Shown: piece after piece, positions 47,832 through 56,478 of the stretch | How positions within the stretch are numbered: the stretch's first letter is position 1 | Layout of the letters: the number at the start of each line of letters is the position of its first letter | Origin: a virus | Length of the DNA: 64,000 bases | IMG/VR virus record: IMGVR_UViG_3300025122_000012 | Coordinates: 1-64,000 of that record | Direction: 5' to 3' (one strand) | The notes under the pieces: generated by a model | What the model saw: the letters and a program-made list of their open reading frames with translations, nothing else | Databases searched by the model: none | Told to the model about the DNA's origin: nothing | Position numbers and translations under genes: made by a program

Positions 47832-49100
47832 CTAACCTACCCAGATACCAGCGGGAACATTCTGCAATACCTTTTCGGCAGCGTCCTGAAGCGCGCTGTC
47901 GGCGGCAGCGAGCTTGTCATACGTAAGCTCGTTGAGAAGTGTCTTAAGTTCCTCTCGTAGCGCGCTTTGCTCGGTGGCAGCTTGCGAAAGCAAGTCCGAA
48001 GCATTGAGAGTAATGCTCTCTCCCGGAATAGGGACAGACGCAAACTTGCCCCGAATCTGCCCCAACATTTCTTTTGTAAGCGCTAGTGCAAACCGGCGGA
48101 TCCATTGCTTTCCTATAGAATTAATACTAGAATACGGTAAATTATTAAATGGCAAAGTATTGATATTGTTAATCCCTTTAATGCCTTGTTCGCCGCGACC
48201 CGTTTCCTCCCACGGATTATATTGGTTGTCTATAGTAAACTGAATCCAGAACTTCTCCGGACTCGTCATATCGGGGGTGGGATAAATACGCAAGTAATTA
48301 TCCTTTATCTCATAAGAATAATGAGACGTGCGAGTATAAATAGCATCTTCATAAGCCATCGCTTGAAGTTTGTTTTGCCAGACCGGCACAATATCAAATG
48401 TAGAATCATCCGCAAATTGTCCATAAGTACGCAGATTGCCTACCACAGAAAAACCACCGTAATAACCATAGAATCTCCACATCGCGCGCGGGGTTTCATA
48501 AAATACCTTACGTACAACGATACGGTTTCCTTTCACCTGATCGTAATAAGGAAGAGAAGTGTCTGAGGATGCGGATGAAGAAATTAACGTCTGGAGATCA
48601 TAGTCCTGCCGGCCTGATACAGTTCCTAAGGAGGCAGAATAAATCGGAGTAAGGCCCCCAAAGCCCGCTTCGGTAGCTAGGCCTTCGGAGATGCGTCTCA
48701 CATATCCATAATCAAAACGAGGATATCGAAGTTCAATATTGGAACCGGAGAGGCCGTCCCCCCCTACAATTTGTCCATCTTGGTTAAAAGAGGCTGTTTG
48801 GGCTCCTAAAAGGTCCGTCAAACTATTTTTGGTTTGATGAATATTAACCAAATAGGAGTATTCTAATACGGCTTCCTCATAGGCCGCATAAACATTTCCC
48901 TCGCTCAATTCAATATCTAAAACATCTCCGCCCAGCTTTTTATAAGTATATGCAACCTGATCAACGGCGCCAGAGAGAAAAGGGTCCGATGTTACATAGA
49001 TCCCAAAAGGCAACGAACTTGAAACATTCGCTATAGCTCCAGTTACCGGTAAGATATTAGAAGTAGTAGTAGATGCTGGATTTAAATTGGGGATCGCCAT
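47832..49100 (-). CDS. Neck protein (T4 gp13/gp14-like)
   Basis: 422 aa. The central part is aromatic rich (FDYGYVRRISEGLA; PRAMWRFYGYYGGFSVVG; EDAIYTRTSHYSYEIKDNYLRIYPTPD), and the C-terminal helix RRFALALTKEMLGQIRGKFASVPIPGESITLNASDLLSQA, then ELTYDKL recalls T4 neck protein 13/14 (K-x-x-L-G-x-x-R-x-K-F-x-x-x-P-x-P-G). Placed between the capsid and sheath-stabiliser genes. Identification rests on position and partial motif match, so it could be another connector. Confidence 0.65.
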   Translation of the reverse strand: MAIPNLNPASTTTSNILPVTGAIANVSSSLPFGIYVTSDPFLSGAVDQVAYTYKKLGGDVLDIELSEGNVYAAYEEAVLEYSYLVNIHQTKNSLTDLLGAQTASFNQDGQIVGGDGLSGSNIELRYPRFDYGYVRRISEGLATEAGFGGLTPIYSASLGTVSGRQDYDLQTLISSSASSDTSLPYYDQVKGNRIVVRKVFYETPRAMWRFYGYYGGFSVVGNLRTYGQFADDSTFDIVPVWQNKLQAMAYEDAIYTRTSHYSYEIKDNYLRIYPTPDMTSPEKFWIQFTIDNQYNPWEETGRGEQGIKGINNINTLPFNNLPYSSINSIGKQWIRRFALALTKEMLGQIRGKFASVPIPGESITLNASDLLSQAATEQSALREELKTLLNELTYDKLAAADSALQDAAEKVLQNVPAGIWVG

Positions 49101-49124
49101 TAAGAATACCTCTTCTTTCTCTAC

Positions 49125-49132
49125 TAAATAGA
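49125..49132 (-). promoter_or_regulatory. CTATTTA motif before the neck gene
   Basis: TCTATTTA, 24 nt upstream of the neck ATG, immediately after the capsid-gene terminator stem, so the element also serves as its U-rich tail. Confidence 0.4.
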
Positions 49133-49162
49133 AAGCCCCGGCTCTTTCGAGCCGAGGCTTTC
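49131..49162 (-). terminator. Terminator after the major capsid gene
   Basis: Minus-strand GAAAGCCTCGGCTC, loop GAAA, GAGCCGGGGCTTTC: a 14-bp stem (one G-U) with a GNRA loop, starting 24 nt after the capsid stop and followed by TATTTAG. Partial read-through to the neck gene is likely. Confidence 0.75.
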
Positions 49163-49185
49163 AGAAAAGTTGACCGAAGTCAGCT

Positions 49186-51009
49186 TTAGACTAGATCTTG
49201 TACAATCACAAGACCATACATGTCTGGACGCACCATCTTCTTGGCGTATCGAGTCATGACTCCCTTGCGGGGCACGAAATCTTCAACACCGAAGATAGTA
49301 GGCGTAGTCTGTAGTGGCACGTACGGAGCGTAAACGTAGCCGCTTTCGAGGAAACTACCTCCGCGTCGACCAACAAGGATCAAACTACGGGGGAAGTATG
49401 GATCGACATAAATGTCGAACTTCTTGGAAAGCGAACCGACCTTCACGGTTCCGATATCACCACGATCGCTATCAGCAGTCACGTTAGCGCGGAAGCCAGC
49501 CGTGAACTCAAGGATGTTGGCAACTTCAGGTCCGCAGACAACAAAGTTGGCAGCACCGCGTAGAGTCTTGCGGTGGATCTGGGCAGAAACATCGTTGATT
49601 GTCTCAACGAGAGTCTCATACCACTCACTAACGTTACCAGTGAAGTCAGGCGTCGTCGACGCACCGATTTCCACACCGGTCTCCCGATTGACGAAGCGTC
49701 CAGCTGCACGGGACCAGTACCGAGTACCAGCCGTAGAGCCACGAACGAGATCTTCAACAATCTCACGATCGATTTCAAGAGCGATCTGCTCAGACAGAAT
49801 CTGAGTAAGCTCGACCTCGGCATCAAGGTTGTGGTAGGCGTTAAGATCCTGTCCTAACTCCGGAGTCCACTTAGCCTTGAGCTTCTTGGTAACCGCGGTG
49901 ACGGCCACACTGTCGACCTTGATGTCGATCTCAGGAATGTTTGGACTATTCTCTAGTCCCCACTCGCTTCCACCAACAACAGAACCAAGGGCTCCGCCAT
50001 TATCAAAGTCATCAGTCTCGGGATAAGACCACGTGTTGGCACCTGCGGCGCCGCCAGTGACCTGCATCGCTAGCGGGCTCGTACCCCCACTATCCGTGGT
50101 CGAAAACGTCATTAGTATATAATCCGAACTTCGATCGCCGACTGCGGCCCCATTTGAGGACGAACCGAACATCGAAAGGCGTCGAACCAGACGACCGGTA
50201 ACAGTATTGGCACTACCGGAAGCATTCAGGATGTTAAATCCACCATGGCCTGCAGTACCAGAAACCTGGATGGCCACAAGGTCATCAAGGTTGAGACGGC
50301 GCCCTTCGGCGTCGAAGTTGGTTACCAAGGTCTCGGCAACAATCACAGACGAACCAGAAAGATCCGGGTCGAACTGGGTCAGGGACCCAAGCGTGACATG
50401 ACTGTCGACGCCACTGGTACTACCCGTCTTGTTATTATCAGTTCCGGCGGTACCGGAAACGACAACACGCCAGAGACTACCAGCGAGGCCGCTTGAGCCA
50501 GTTGGAGACGAATAGCCGTTGTTAAGGGCATACGGGCCCTGCTGCGGGAGTGCACCCGAAGCGAGATCCACACCACCGGTGATCTGCGCACCAACAACTC
50601 CACCACCATACAGTGACGAAGAAGCGGGATAACCCAGACGTCCAGGTGAACTGGAGCGATCCCCAATCTCACCAGAAACGGTGAAATCCAGGAAGAAGAT
50701 GAGGCCCGAAGGCAAACTCATCGGTTGAACGCTGACGAGATCGTTAGCGATCAGTGAGCCGAATACACGGCGGACGAGGGGGAATGCGACAGCCGCAAAA
50801 CCCTCGACGTCGCCAGCTTGCATAGAGCTGGACTCTCGGAGTAACTCTTTTGCTTGATTTTCAAGCAGTCGAGCCATCCCATTCCGAATCGTATCATCAC
50901 CTAGTCCCTCTAGAAGACCGGTACTTTCCCACTTATTAATAAGTGTAGCACCTTCCTTCGCGAGGTCCCGATTAACGATACCTTCGGTTAATTTTTGTAC
51001 GATAGACAT
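49186..51009 (-). CDS. Major capsid protein (gp23-like)
   Basis: 607 aa (T4 gp23 is 521). Opening region ATLINKWESTGLLEGLGDDTIRNGMARLLENQAKELLRES, then FAAVAFPLVRRVFGSLIANDLVSVQPMSLPSGLIFFLDF, the signature of the gp23 family (L-x-x-x-Q...L; P-L-V-R-R-V-F-x-x-L-x-A-N-D-L-V-S-V-Q-P-M-x-x-P-x-G-x-I-F). A Gly/Ser/Asn-rich insertion (about residues 130-350) precedes the HK97-fold core: DLNAYHNLDAEVELTQILSEQIALEIDREIVEDLVRG and FDIYVDPYFPRSLILVGRRGGSFLESGYVYAPYVPLQ. It is likely cleaved near its N-terminus by the gp21-like protease. AGGAGG precedes the ATG. Antisense reading shadows were ignored. Confidence 0.95.
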   Translation of the reverse strand: MSIVQKLTEGIVNRDLAKEGATLINKWESTGLLEGLGDDTIRNGMARLLENQAKELLRESSSMQAGDVEGFAAVAFPLVRRVFGSLIANDLVSVQPMSLPSGLIFFLDFTVSGEIGDRSSSPGRLGYPASSSLYGGGVVGAQITGGVDLASGALPQQGPYALNNGYSSPTGSSGLAGSLWRVVVSGTAGTDNNKTGSTSGVDSHVTLGSLTQFDPDLSGSSVIVAETLVTNFDAEGRRLNLDDLVAIQVSGTAGHGGFNILNASGSANTVTGRLVRRLSMFGSSSNGAAVGDRSSDYILMTFSTTDSGGTSPLAMQVTGGAAGANTWSYPETDDFDNGGALGSVVGGSEWGLENSPNIPEIDIKVDSVAVTAVTKKLKAKWTPELGQDLNAYHNLDAEVELTQILSEQIALEIDREIVEDLVRGSTAGTRYWSRAAGRFVNRETGVEIGASTTPDFTGNVSEWYETLVETINDVSAQIHRKTLRGAANFVVCGPEVANILEFTAGFRANVTADSDRGDIGTVKVGSLSKKFDIYVDPYFPRSLILVGRRGGSFLESGYVYAPYVPLQTTPTIFGVEDFVPRKGVMTRYAKKMVRPDMYGLVIVQDLV

Positions 51010-51030
51010 TTATAACCTCCTAAATATAGT

Positions 51031-52206
51031 TTAGTCTAATCCTGCTAAACGCAGCATGCGATCCATTCTTGGATCATTGGGCGCCTTGCTTTCTTTTTGT
51101 GAGCTAAGGAGTAGTGAAGTAGGACGCGATATGGCTTCACGAAGTGTTTGTGGTCTCGAACTATTCCTAGATTGCGAAACGCCCACTGCGTTTTGAATTG
51201 TTGCGAACAATACTTCAGTTTCCTCAACAGAATTGGCACGACTAACAGCTTCGACAATTTGGTGTTTTTGTCGCTCATTCAAGGAGGTGCTGCCTAATGC
51301 CTTGTTTTGGTAAACAAGCTTGGCATTTGCCAGGTTCAACTTTCTAAGCTGAACTTTGGCCTCTTGTAACAAAGATTTTAACTCTTTAACAGAAACATTA
51401 AGATTCATGATTCTTCCCTCATAGAGGTCGACGTCAGATTCAGTCGAAACTGAACTCGCCTCCTCTTCTAATTCCTCACCGTCTTCGCTGAGGTGTGCCG
51501 CTGAGGCTGCGGCAATTGCATTGTTGTTGGCTTCCTCGGTGCTATTATAAGCAGACCCGAGCGAAGACCATCCCTGGAGTTCTGGTGACATGTCTACATT
51601 GAGAAGTTCGCTAACTAATGAGTCGAGCATCTCTTCAGACAAATCAATTTCGTCATCTAAGCCTTCTTCCACGGCGGCCTTCTCAATATCTTCATCGCTC
51701 TGAGATTGTGACTCTTTCTCGGCCGCTTGGCTGACCGGGTCATCTTCCAGACTAGCTTCTCCGGGGGTTTTAACCCCCAAAAAGCCAATTCCATCCTCCT
51801 GCAGTTCCATTGCGGTTTCTTCAGAGCCCATTAACTCATCCGGGGAGGCAGAAATTCCCTCGGCTTCTTCTTCTTCAAGACGAGCCTTCAATTGATCGAA
51901 ATTAATCTCTACGATTTCATCCTCGGCGGGGGCATCCAACTCTTCAGTTTGAAAAGCAAAGGGAGTTTCTTCCAAAAATGAGGCATCACCCGGTGTAACA
52001 GGTTCGGCGCCGCCGCCGGCCGGTTCAGCGCCCAGGTCGCCGCCCAGCTCATCGCCTAGGCCTAGATCATCTTGCTCTAATAGACGCGTTAGTGCACTTT
52101 TCACTTCGGACGAATACTTTTCTAATACCACATCCTCAGCATTTTTCAATGCTGCTTCCTTAAGTGCTTTCGCATCAATTATTGCTTCTTCTAACAACGA
52201 AGACAT
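51031..52206 (-). CDS. Prohead core scaffold protein (gp22-like)
   Basis: 391 aa, acidic. N-terminal helical stretch (EEAIIDAKALKEAALKNAEDVVLEKYSSEVKSALTRLLEQ), a long Asp/Glu/Gly/Ala-rich central region (residues about 50-260) and a C-terminal helical domain: NLNVSVKELKSLLQEAKVQLRKLNLANAKLVYQNKALGSTSLNERQKHQIVEAVSRANSVEE, as seen in prohead core/scaffold proteins of large myoviruses. Gene order (scaffold immediately before the capsid protein) matches T4 (22, 23). It guides prohead assembly and is then degraded by the protease. Confidence 0.8.
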   Translation of the reverse strand: MSSLLEEAIIDAKALKEAALKNAEDVVLEKYSSEVKSALTRLLEQDDLGLGDELGGDLGAEPAGGGAEPVTPGDASFLEETPFAFQTEELDAPAEDEIVEINFDQLKARLEEEEAEGISASPDELMGSEETAMELQEDGIGFLGVKTPGEASLEDDPVSQAAEKESQSQSDEDIEKAAVEEGLDDEIDLSEEMLDSLVSELLNVDMSPELQGWSSLGSAYNSTEEANNNAIAAASAAHLSEDGEELEEEASSVSTESDVDLYEGRIMNLNVSVKELKSLLQEAKVQLRKLNLANAKLVYQNKALGSTSLNERQKHQIVEAVSRANSVEETEVLFATIQNAVGVSQSRNSSRPQTLREAISRPTSLLLSSQKESKAPNDPRMDRMLRLAGLD

Positions 52207-52239
52207 AGAATTAACTCCAATTCCGATAGGTAATCAAAA

Positions 52240-52247
52240 TAAATAGT
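52240..52247 (-). promoter_or_regulatory. ACTATTTA motif before the scaffold gene
   Basis: Exact copy, 33 nt upstream of the ATG in the 124-nt gap that follows the 52331-53116 gene. The rest of that gap shows no gene. Confidence 0.45.
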
Positions 52248-52330
52248 ATGTAAGACAGGGAAATGACTAATAGTTGTGATTTCAATGCAGGGAGAAGTTG
52301 TTTTATTGATCATTGGGGGGCCCGGGCCGT

Positions 52331-53116
52331 TTAGTTATCAGACAATCTCCACACTCGTAACGAATCGATATTGTTTGAAGGTCCGGTGGAGACGGCGTGG
52401 TAGCCGGCCGCAGTTAGAACAACGCGCGCGGTTGACGGCTTTGTAAGCAACCCTGTGGAGAGGTCTGCGCCGCGGCCTCTCATATTGGGGCCAGTAACAG
52501 AAGCCCAGAGCGTACCCCGCTTTGTTCCGCCGTCTACAGTGGCATCCTGTGAGTCGCTTGTATAACAGGTCCAAAGACCACTGCTTTCTAAGTAAACCCA
52601 ATATGTTTGCTCGCTTCCGGTAAAGCCGGCGCTGGAGTCGCCAGTCTCTTCTGCCGCTCCCAAGAAGAAATAAATCGCATCGACTCCATTATGATAAGTT
52701 CCAAAAAGCGGGCTATAGCCCTTGGTCTTGGCGGCGGTATTATAGAATCCAAAGAGCATGCGCGCGTAGTTCCCGGCGGGGCTTTGAAAACCGGGGGTAA
52801 TTATTTGCACTGCATATCTGGATGAATCAGTAAGACTGCTATCTAGGTCGCTAAGGTCTATCGCTAGCGCAGGCGTGTCCTGTTTGGCCCCATACCAGTC
52901 GCACACCCCTGTTCCTTTGGGGTGCAATACAAGAGTGCTGCCATCTGGACCGAAGGTATTTGCATTTCCGCCGTTTTGGATATCCCAAGTTTTTCCGTCC
53001 AAGGAAACCGAAGTCTCGCCGGTCCAATCAGCCGATGACAAAGACGTAAAATCAATCTCTGTTAATAATACAGAACCATCTAACTCCACTCCACTAATGC
53101 CTTTTATTCTGCTCAT
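52331..53116 (-). CDS. Virion fibre-associated protein, lectin-like beta protein
   Basis: ATG 53116 has TAGGAG close upstream; the longer frame start at 53146 is unlikely; about 261 aa. All-beta sequence with VELDGSVLLTEIDFTSLSSADW, WYGAKQDTPALAIDLSDLDSSLTDSSRYAVQIITPGFQSPAGNYARMLFGFYN and C-terminal NIDSLRVWRL, suggesting a concanavalin-like/jelly-roll module of a tail fibre or head decoration protein. It is the last of four fibre-like genes, before the scaffold gene. Confidence 0.6.
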   Translation of the reverse strand: MSRIKGISGVELDGSVLLTEIDFTSLSSADWTGETSVSLDGKTWDIQNGGNANTFGPDGSTLVLHPKGTGVCDWYGAKQDTPALAIDLSDLDSSLTDSSRYAVQIITPGFQSPAGNYARMLFGFYNTAAKTKGYSPLFGTYHNGVDAIYFFLGAAEETGDSSAGFTGSEQTYWVYLESSGLWTCYTSDSQDATVDGGTKRGTLWASVTGPNMRGRGADLSTGLLTKPSTARVVLTAAGYHAVSTGPSNNIDSLRVWRLSDN

Positions 53117-53149
53117 TTCTACTCCTAGTATGCTCGTAGCTCCCATTTT

Positions 53150-54079
53150 TTAACCTATCTCAACATATGTTGCGTCCGGATTAAAATAGATTACATTTGT
53201 TGTATCCGTGCTATAACCTACGGTCCTTACATAAGAATCGCTGGCTGACGGAACTTGATCGCTTATGTACCCGTTGCTTCCGGAATGTACATAAACCGGT
53301 CCCCCTTTTACAAAAGAACCTGAATAATAAGTGTGGACATCAAAAAATCCACGAATCAACATTCCATCTTCGGCCGGTTTGGCGCCCATTGAAATCCCAA
53401 GAAATTGAGTGTGACCGCTGCCCGTGGCTTCGGCCGAGGCCGATGCCCATCCGCCATCACTGTTAAGATAATAGAGGGCCCCTGTTTCGAGTCCCGCAGA
53501 CGAAGTCCCAAAAAATACCACCTCGCCGCCTCCTTCGTCATTATCAAGGTTTGTGGGATCCCCAGATCCGGTGTAATGTATATCAAGCGAGACAGCAGGC
53601 GCCGAAGTGCATATACCGACTCTATCAACTCCCCCCGATACATATAGAGCATAGTCGGTATTGGTTGTCATAACCTTAAAGTCGGTTGCGTCGCCCGAGG
53701 TACCAATTGATACGGTATCTAGACCATTCTCGTCTAGAGTCAGCATGGCTTTACCGCCGCACGTAAAGAGCATTCCATCAACCCCGGGTGTGCCGCCGCC
53801 CCCAAGTTTAATATGAGTGTCAGTATCATTATTGTTAATGATATAAGCAGTACCTGCCGAGCCGACACTTATATACCCCTCTACATCAAGAGTATAATCG
53901 GGGGAATCTGTGCCGATCCCCACTCTCGCCGTTGAGCCGCTTACAACAAAAACGGTAGTGCCGCCAGCAACAACTCCTACGGCGTCCTCGTTCCAGTCTA
54001 AATACGTATTTCCCTGTGCATCATCCTCATTATAGATGTCGCCGCGCTCTACGGAACCTGTTGCAAACTTATATGCCAT
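53150..54079 (-). CDS. Tail fibre-like protein
   Basis: 309 aa starting MAYKFATGSVERGDIYNE; AGGATAAACGATT lies upstream. Shares its MAYK start with the two fibre genes that precede it. Contains the fibre motif VGIGTDSPDYTLDVEGYISVG and a second degenerate copy (VGICTSAPAVSLDIHYTGSGD), typical of phage tail fibre shafts. The C-terminal part ends with GYSTDTTNVIYFNPDATYVEIG. Likely a receptor-binding or decoration fibre. It belongs to a four-gene fibre block (52331-56291). Confidence 0.7.
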   Translation of the reverse strand: MAYKFATGSVERGDIYNEDDAQGNTYLDWNEDAVGVVAGGTTVFVVSGSTARVGIGTDSPDYTLDVEGYISVGSAGTAYIINNNDTDTHIKLGGGGTPGVDGMLFTCGGKAMLTLDENGLDTVSIGTSGDATDFKVMTTNTDYALYVSGGVDRVGICTSAPAVSLDIHYTGSGDPTNLDNDEGGGEVVFFGTSSAGLETGALYYLNSDGGWASASAEATGSGHTQFLGISMGAKPAEDGMLIRGFFDVHTYYSGSFVKGGPVYVHSGSNGYISDQVPSASDSYVRTVGYSTDTTNVIYFNPDATYVEIG

Positions 54080-54090
54080 AATCGTTTATC

Positions 54091-55269
54091 CTAGAAGATG
54101 TTCCATTGGGTACCGTCGCTGATAAGGAACACAGAGGCTCCGGCAGTCTCCAGCGTTAGCTCACCATTTCCATCAATAACGTCTGCTATGTCGGAGCCAG
54201 TAATAGTTACAGTGCCGCTCATCAGTCCATGGCGCTTAACAGCATATTGATAATTTGCGCCAACACTAGCCGAGGGCAAGATCATCGTAATAGTGGCGGT
54301 GCCTCCGCTAACCACCTGATACATAGTGGCGGTTGAGGCAGTCAAGTGCGTATTGGTGGTAACGGTGGTCACTTTGTATTGGGCGCCACCACTTACCGCT
54401 AGTTGTCCCCCGAAAATTGTGTTGCCCACCACCTGTGCGCCGGCCGAGCTTGAAAGCAGCCCGCTCAATGTGGCCGTTGTTACGCCCGCAAGAGCACCAG
54501 CATTCGTGATTCCCCCCACCTGAAGATTGAGAGAGGTCAGCACGCCGGCTTCCCCTTGAATCCCCGAACCGGATATCGTACTAGAGAATGTAGCAGTTGT
54601 GCCCCCGGCGACAGCGCCGGCATTCGTAATTCCGCCGACCTGAAGGTTGAGAGAAGTCAGTGTACCAGCTTCCCCACTGAGGTTGGCGCCCGAGATGGCG
54701 CCAGTGACATTCAATGTACTACCAAGATTTGCCCCTCCTTGGAACAGAAGATCGCCAGAGCCCGAAAGGGCGCCGGACATGTTAATGTCGGACATGGAGC
54801 CAGTACCGGCGAAAGTGACCGAGCCCGAAACTTTTAGGTAGCCCGAGGTTTCAAGGCCGGTGGACGAATAGTGGCGCGCGGAGCCTGAAACATTTCCAGC
54901 AATACCTGTTAGATTTGAGCCGTCACCATGATAGGCGCCCGAAATTGCAATGTCGCCCGAAGACGAAATGGAGCCGACGAATACACCACCAGCAGAACTG
55001 GAAACTGCACCCGCTAAGGTCGTAGACCCGGTTACTTTGAGATAACCGGATGTCTCTAGGCCCGTTGTCAGTTGTGCAGTCGTACCTGAAATTGACGTAA
55101 CAGTAAGACCGGTAATACCCGCACCATCTCCAAACAACGTTGCTGCATGCACGGCTCCCGTTACGGCAATGTCCCCCGATGAAGACATAGAGCCTACCGC
55201 TCTAATTGTAGATGAGCCCGAAACGAGTCCGGCGAGGTGTGCTGCACCTAATTGAACCTTATATGCCAC
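54091..55269 (-). CDS. Repetitive tail fibre protein
   Basis: The long frame begins at 55314, but GTG 55269 with GGGAG 8 nt upstream gives VAYKVQLGAAHLAGLVSG, the same start as the neighbouring fibre genes; about 392 aa. Built of repeated GLETSGYLKVTGSTTL, SSSAGG and SSSGDIA units, plus paired NLQVGGITNAGA units, giving a beta-helical fibre. The C-terminal domain GSDIADVIDGNGELTLETAGASVFLISDGTQWNIF matches the neighbouring gene's end and probably forms the tip or trimerisation domain. Codon-level repeats allow recombination between the fibre genes. Confidence 0.75.
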   Translation of the reverse strand: MAYKVQLGAAHLAGLVSGSSTIRAVGSMSSSGDIAVTGAVHAATLFGDGAGITGLTVTSISGTTAQLTTGLETSGYLKVTGSTTLAGAVSSSAGGVFVGSISSSGDIAISGAYHGDGSNLTGIAGNVSGSARHYSSTGLETSGYLKVSGSVTFAGTGSMSDINMSGALSGSGDLLFQGGANLGSTLNVTGAISGANLSGEAGTLTSLNLQVGGITNAGAVAGGTTATFSSTISGSGIQGEAGVLTSLNLQVGGITNAGALAGVTTATLSGLLSSSAGAQVVGNTIFGGQLAVSGGAQYKVTTVTTNTHLTASTATMYQVVSGGTATITMILPSASVGANYQYAVKRHGLMSGTVTITGSDIADVIDGNGELTLETAGASVFLISDGTQWNIF

Positions 55270-55293
55270 AAAAGTGTCTCCCGATGTACACAA

Positions 55294-55300
55294 TAAATAG
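55294..55300 (-). promoter_or_regulatory. CTATTTA motif before the 54091-55269 fibre gene
   Basis: GCTATTTA, 24 nt before the GTG, just downstream of the terminator at 55311-55346. Confidence 0.4.
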
Positions 55301-55310
55301 CTTCTTAAAT

Positions 55311-55346
55311 GCAAAAGAGCGTCTACTCCGAAGAATAGACGCCCTT
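55311..55346 (-). terminator. Strong intrinsic terminator with UUCG loop after fibre gene
   Basis: On the minus strand AAGGGCGTCTATTC, loop TTCG, GAGTAGACGCTCTT: a 14-bp stem (two G-U) closed by C-UUCG-G, followed by TTTT. It lies downstream of the 55392-56291 gene. Confidence 0.9.
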
Positions 55347-55391
55347 AAGATTTTGTATCTAAGTTTTATCTTAGAGAGTTTTATCTTCGAC

Positions 55392-56291
55392 TTAGAAGAT
55401 GTTCCATTGAGTACCATCCGCAATCAGGAATACAGAGGCTCCAACAGTTGACAGAGTAATGCTTGCATTTCCATCAATCAACTGTGAGGCCGCATCTCCG
55501 CCGCTACCGGTAATAACAACATTTCCACTCATAAGCGAGTGGCGTTTAATCATATACGAATAGTTCGTGTTACTAGCCGAGGGCATAGTAAGTGTAATAC
55601 CACTCGTTCCTCCACTCACGATCTGATAAGACCGGTCGCTAGAGGCAGTAAGTTCCGTATTGGTAATGATCGTACCTAGCTTGTGTCCTTCGGGACCAGA
55701 GAAAACCGCTGTGGCCTTGACTTGCATAGTATCAGACGTCGAATCGCCGACAACCAGGTTACCACTGACATCCAGATTTCCACCAAAGATGGAGTTGCCA
55801 ACAAACTGAGCACCAACGCCACTTGAAACAAACGTTGCAGCATTGAAAACAATTGCACCGGGGGCGTTAATATCTAGATTTTGCCCTTGATTGGTAATCT
55901 TCGCAGTGTTAGACGAACCGTTGAAGGAGAGCGAGTTGCCCGACTCCATCCGAACCGTACCACTCATCTTCATCGCTCCAACAAAAACTGATGCACCAAC
56001 AATCTCTGCCGCGGCAGAACTCGAAAGTTTGCCGGCGAGTGTAGTAGACCCGGTTACTTTGAGGTATCCGGATGTCTCTACGCCAGTGGTAAGCTGAGCA
56101 GTAGTACCTGAAATTGCCGCAACAGTAAGGCCGGTAATACCGGCGCCACCACCATACAGCTGTGCAGCATGAATTGCTCCCGTAACGGCAATGTCGCCGG
56201 AAGATGAAAGGGACCCAACGGCTTTTACCGTTGACGAACCTGATATAAGGCCATCCGCGTGGAATGCGCCCTTTTGAAATTTGTATGCCAC
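55392..56291 (-). CDS. Repetitive tail fibre protein
   Basis: 299 aa from GTG 56291 (AAGGAGG upstream). Same architecture as the neighbouring fibre: VAYKFQKGAFHADGLISGSSTVKAVGSLSSSGDIAVTGAIHAAQLYGGGAGITGLTV, repeated GVETSGYLKVTGSTTLAGKLSSSAAAE, then a central beta region (GNSLSFNGSSNTAKITNQGQNLDIN) and the C-terminal tip VVITGSGGDAASQLIDGNASITLSTVGASVFLIADGTQWNIF. A terminator follows the gene. Probably a second fibre variant. Confidence 0.75.
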   Translation of the reverse strand: MAYKFQKGAFHADGLISGSSTVKAVGSLSSSGDIAVTGAIHAAQLYGGGAGITGLTVAAISGTTAQLTTGVETSGYLKVTGSTTLAGKLSSSAAAEIVGASVFVGAMKMSGTVRMESGNSLSFNGSSNTAKITNQGQNLDINAPGAIVFNAATFVSSGVGAQFVGNSIFGGNLDVSGNLVVGDSTSDTMQVKATAVFSGPEGHKLGTIITNTELTASSDRSYQIVSGGTSGITLTMPSASNTNYSYMIKRHSLMSGNVVITGSGGDAASQLIDGNASITLSTVGASVFLIADGTQWNIF

Positions 56292-56478
56292 TTTAAATCC
56301 TCCTTGGTTATGGCAAAACGGGTGAAAAATTCATTAAATCATATGATTATGCGCACAATCTGAAAGAGTAAAAAATAAGATATATAAGTACCCACTCCCG
56401 TTTTTCTTCTATAACATATAGTGTGCCGCGTCGCAAACTCCCCTAATTGAAAAGATGTTTATACATATATTTTTAGAG

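Noticed and set aside
56292-56478. Promoter or gene in the 187-nt gap between the fusion fibre and the next fibre gene
   Set aside because: A weak TTGCGA-17-TATAGA can be forced and the region is AT rich, but no ORF or convincing signal is present.
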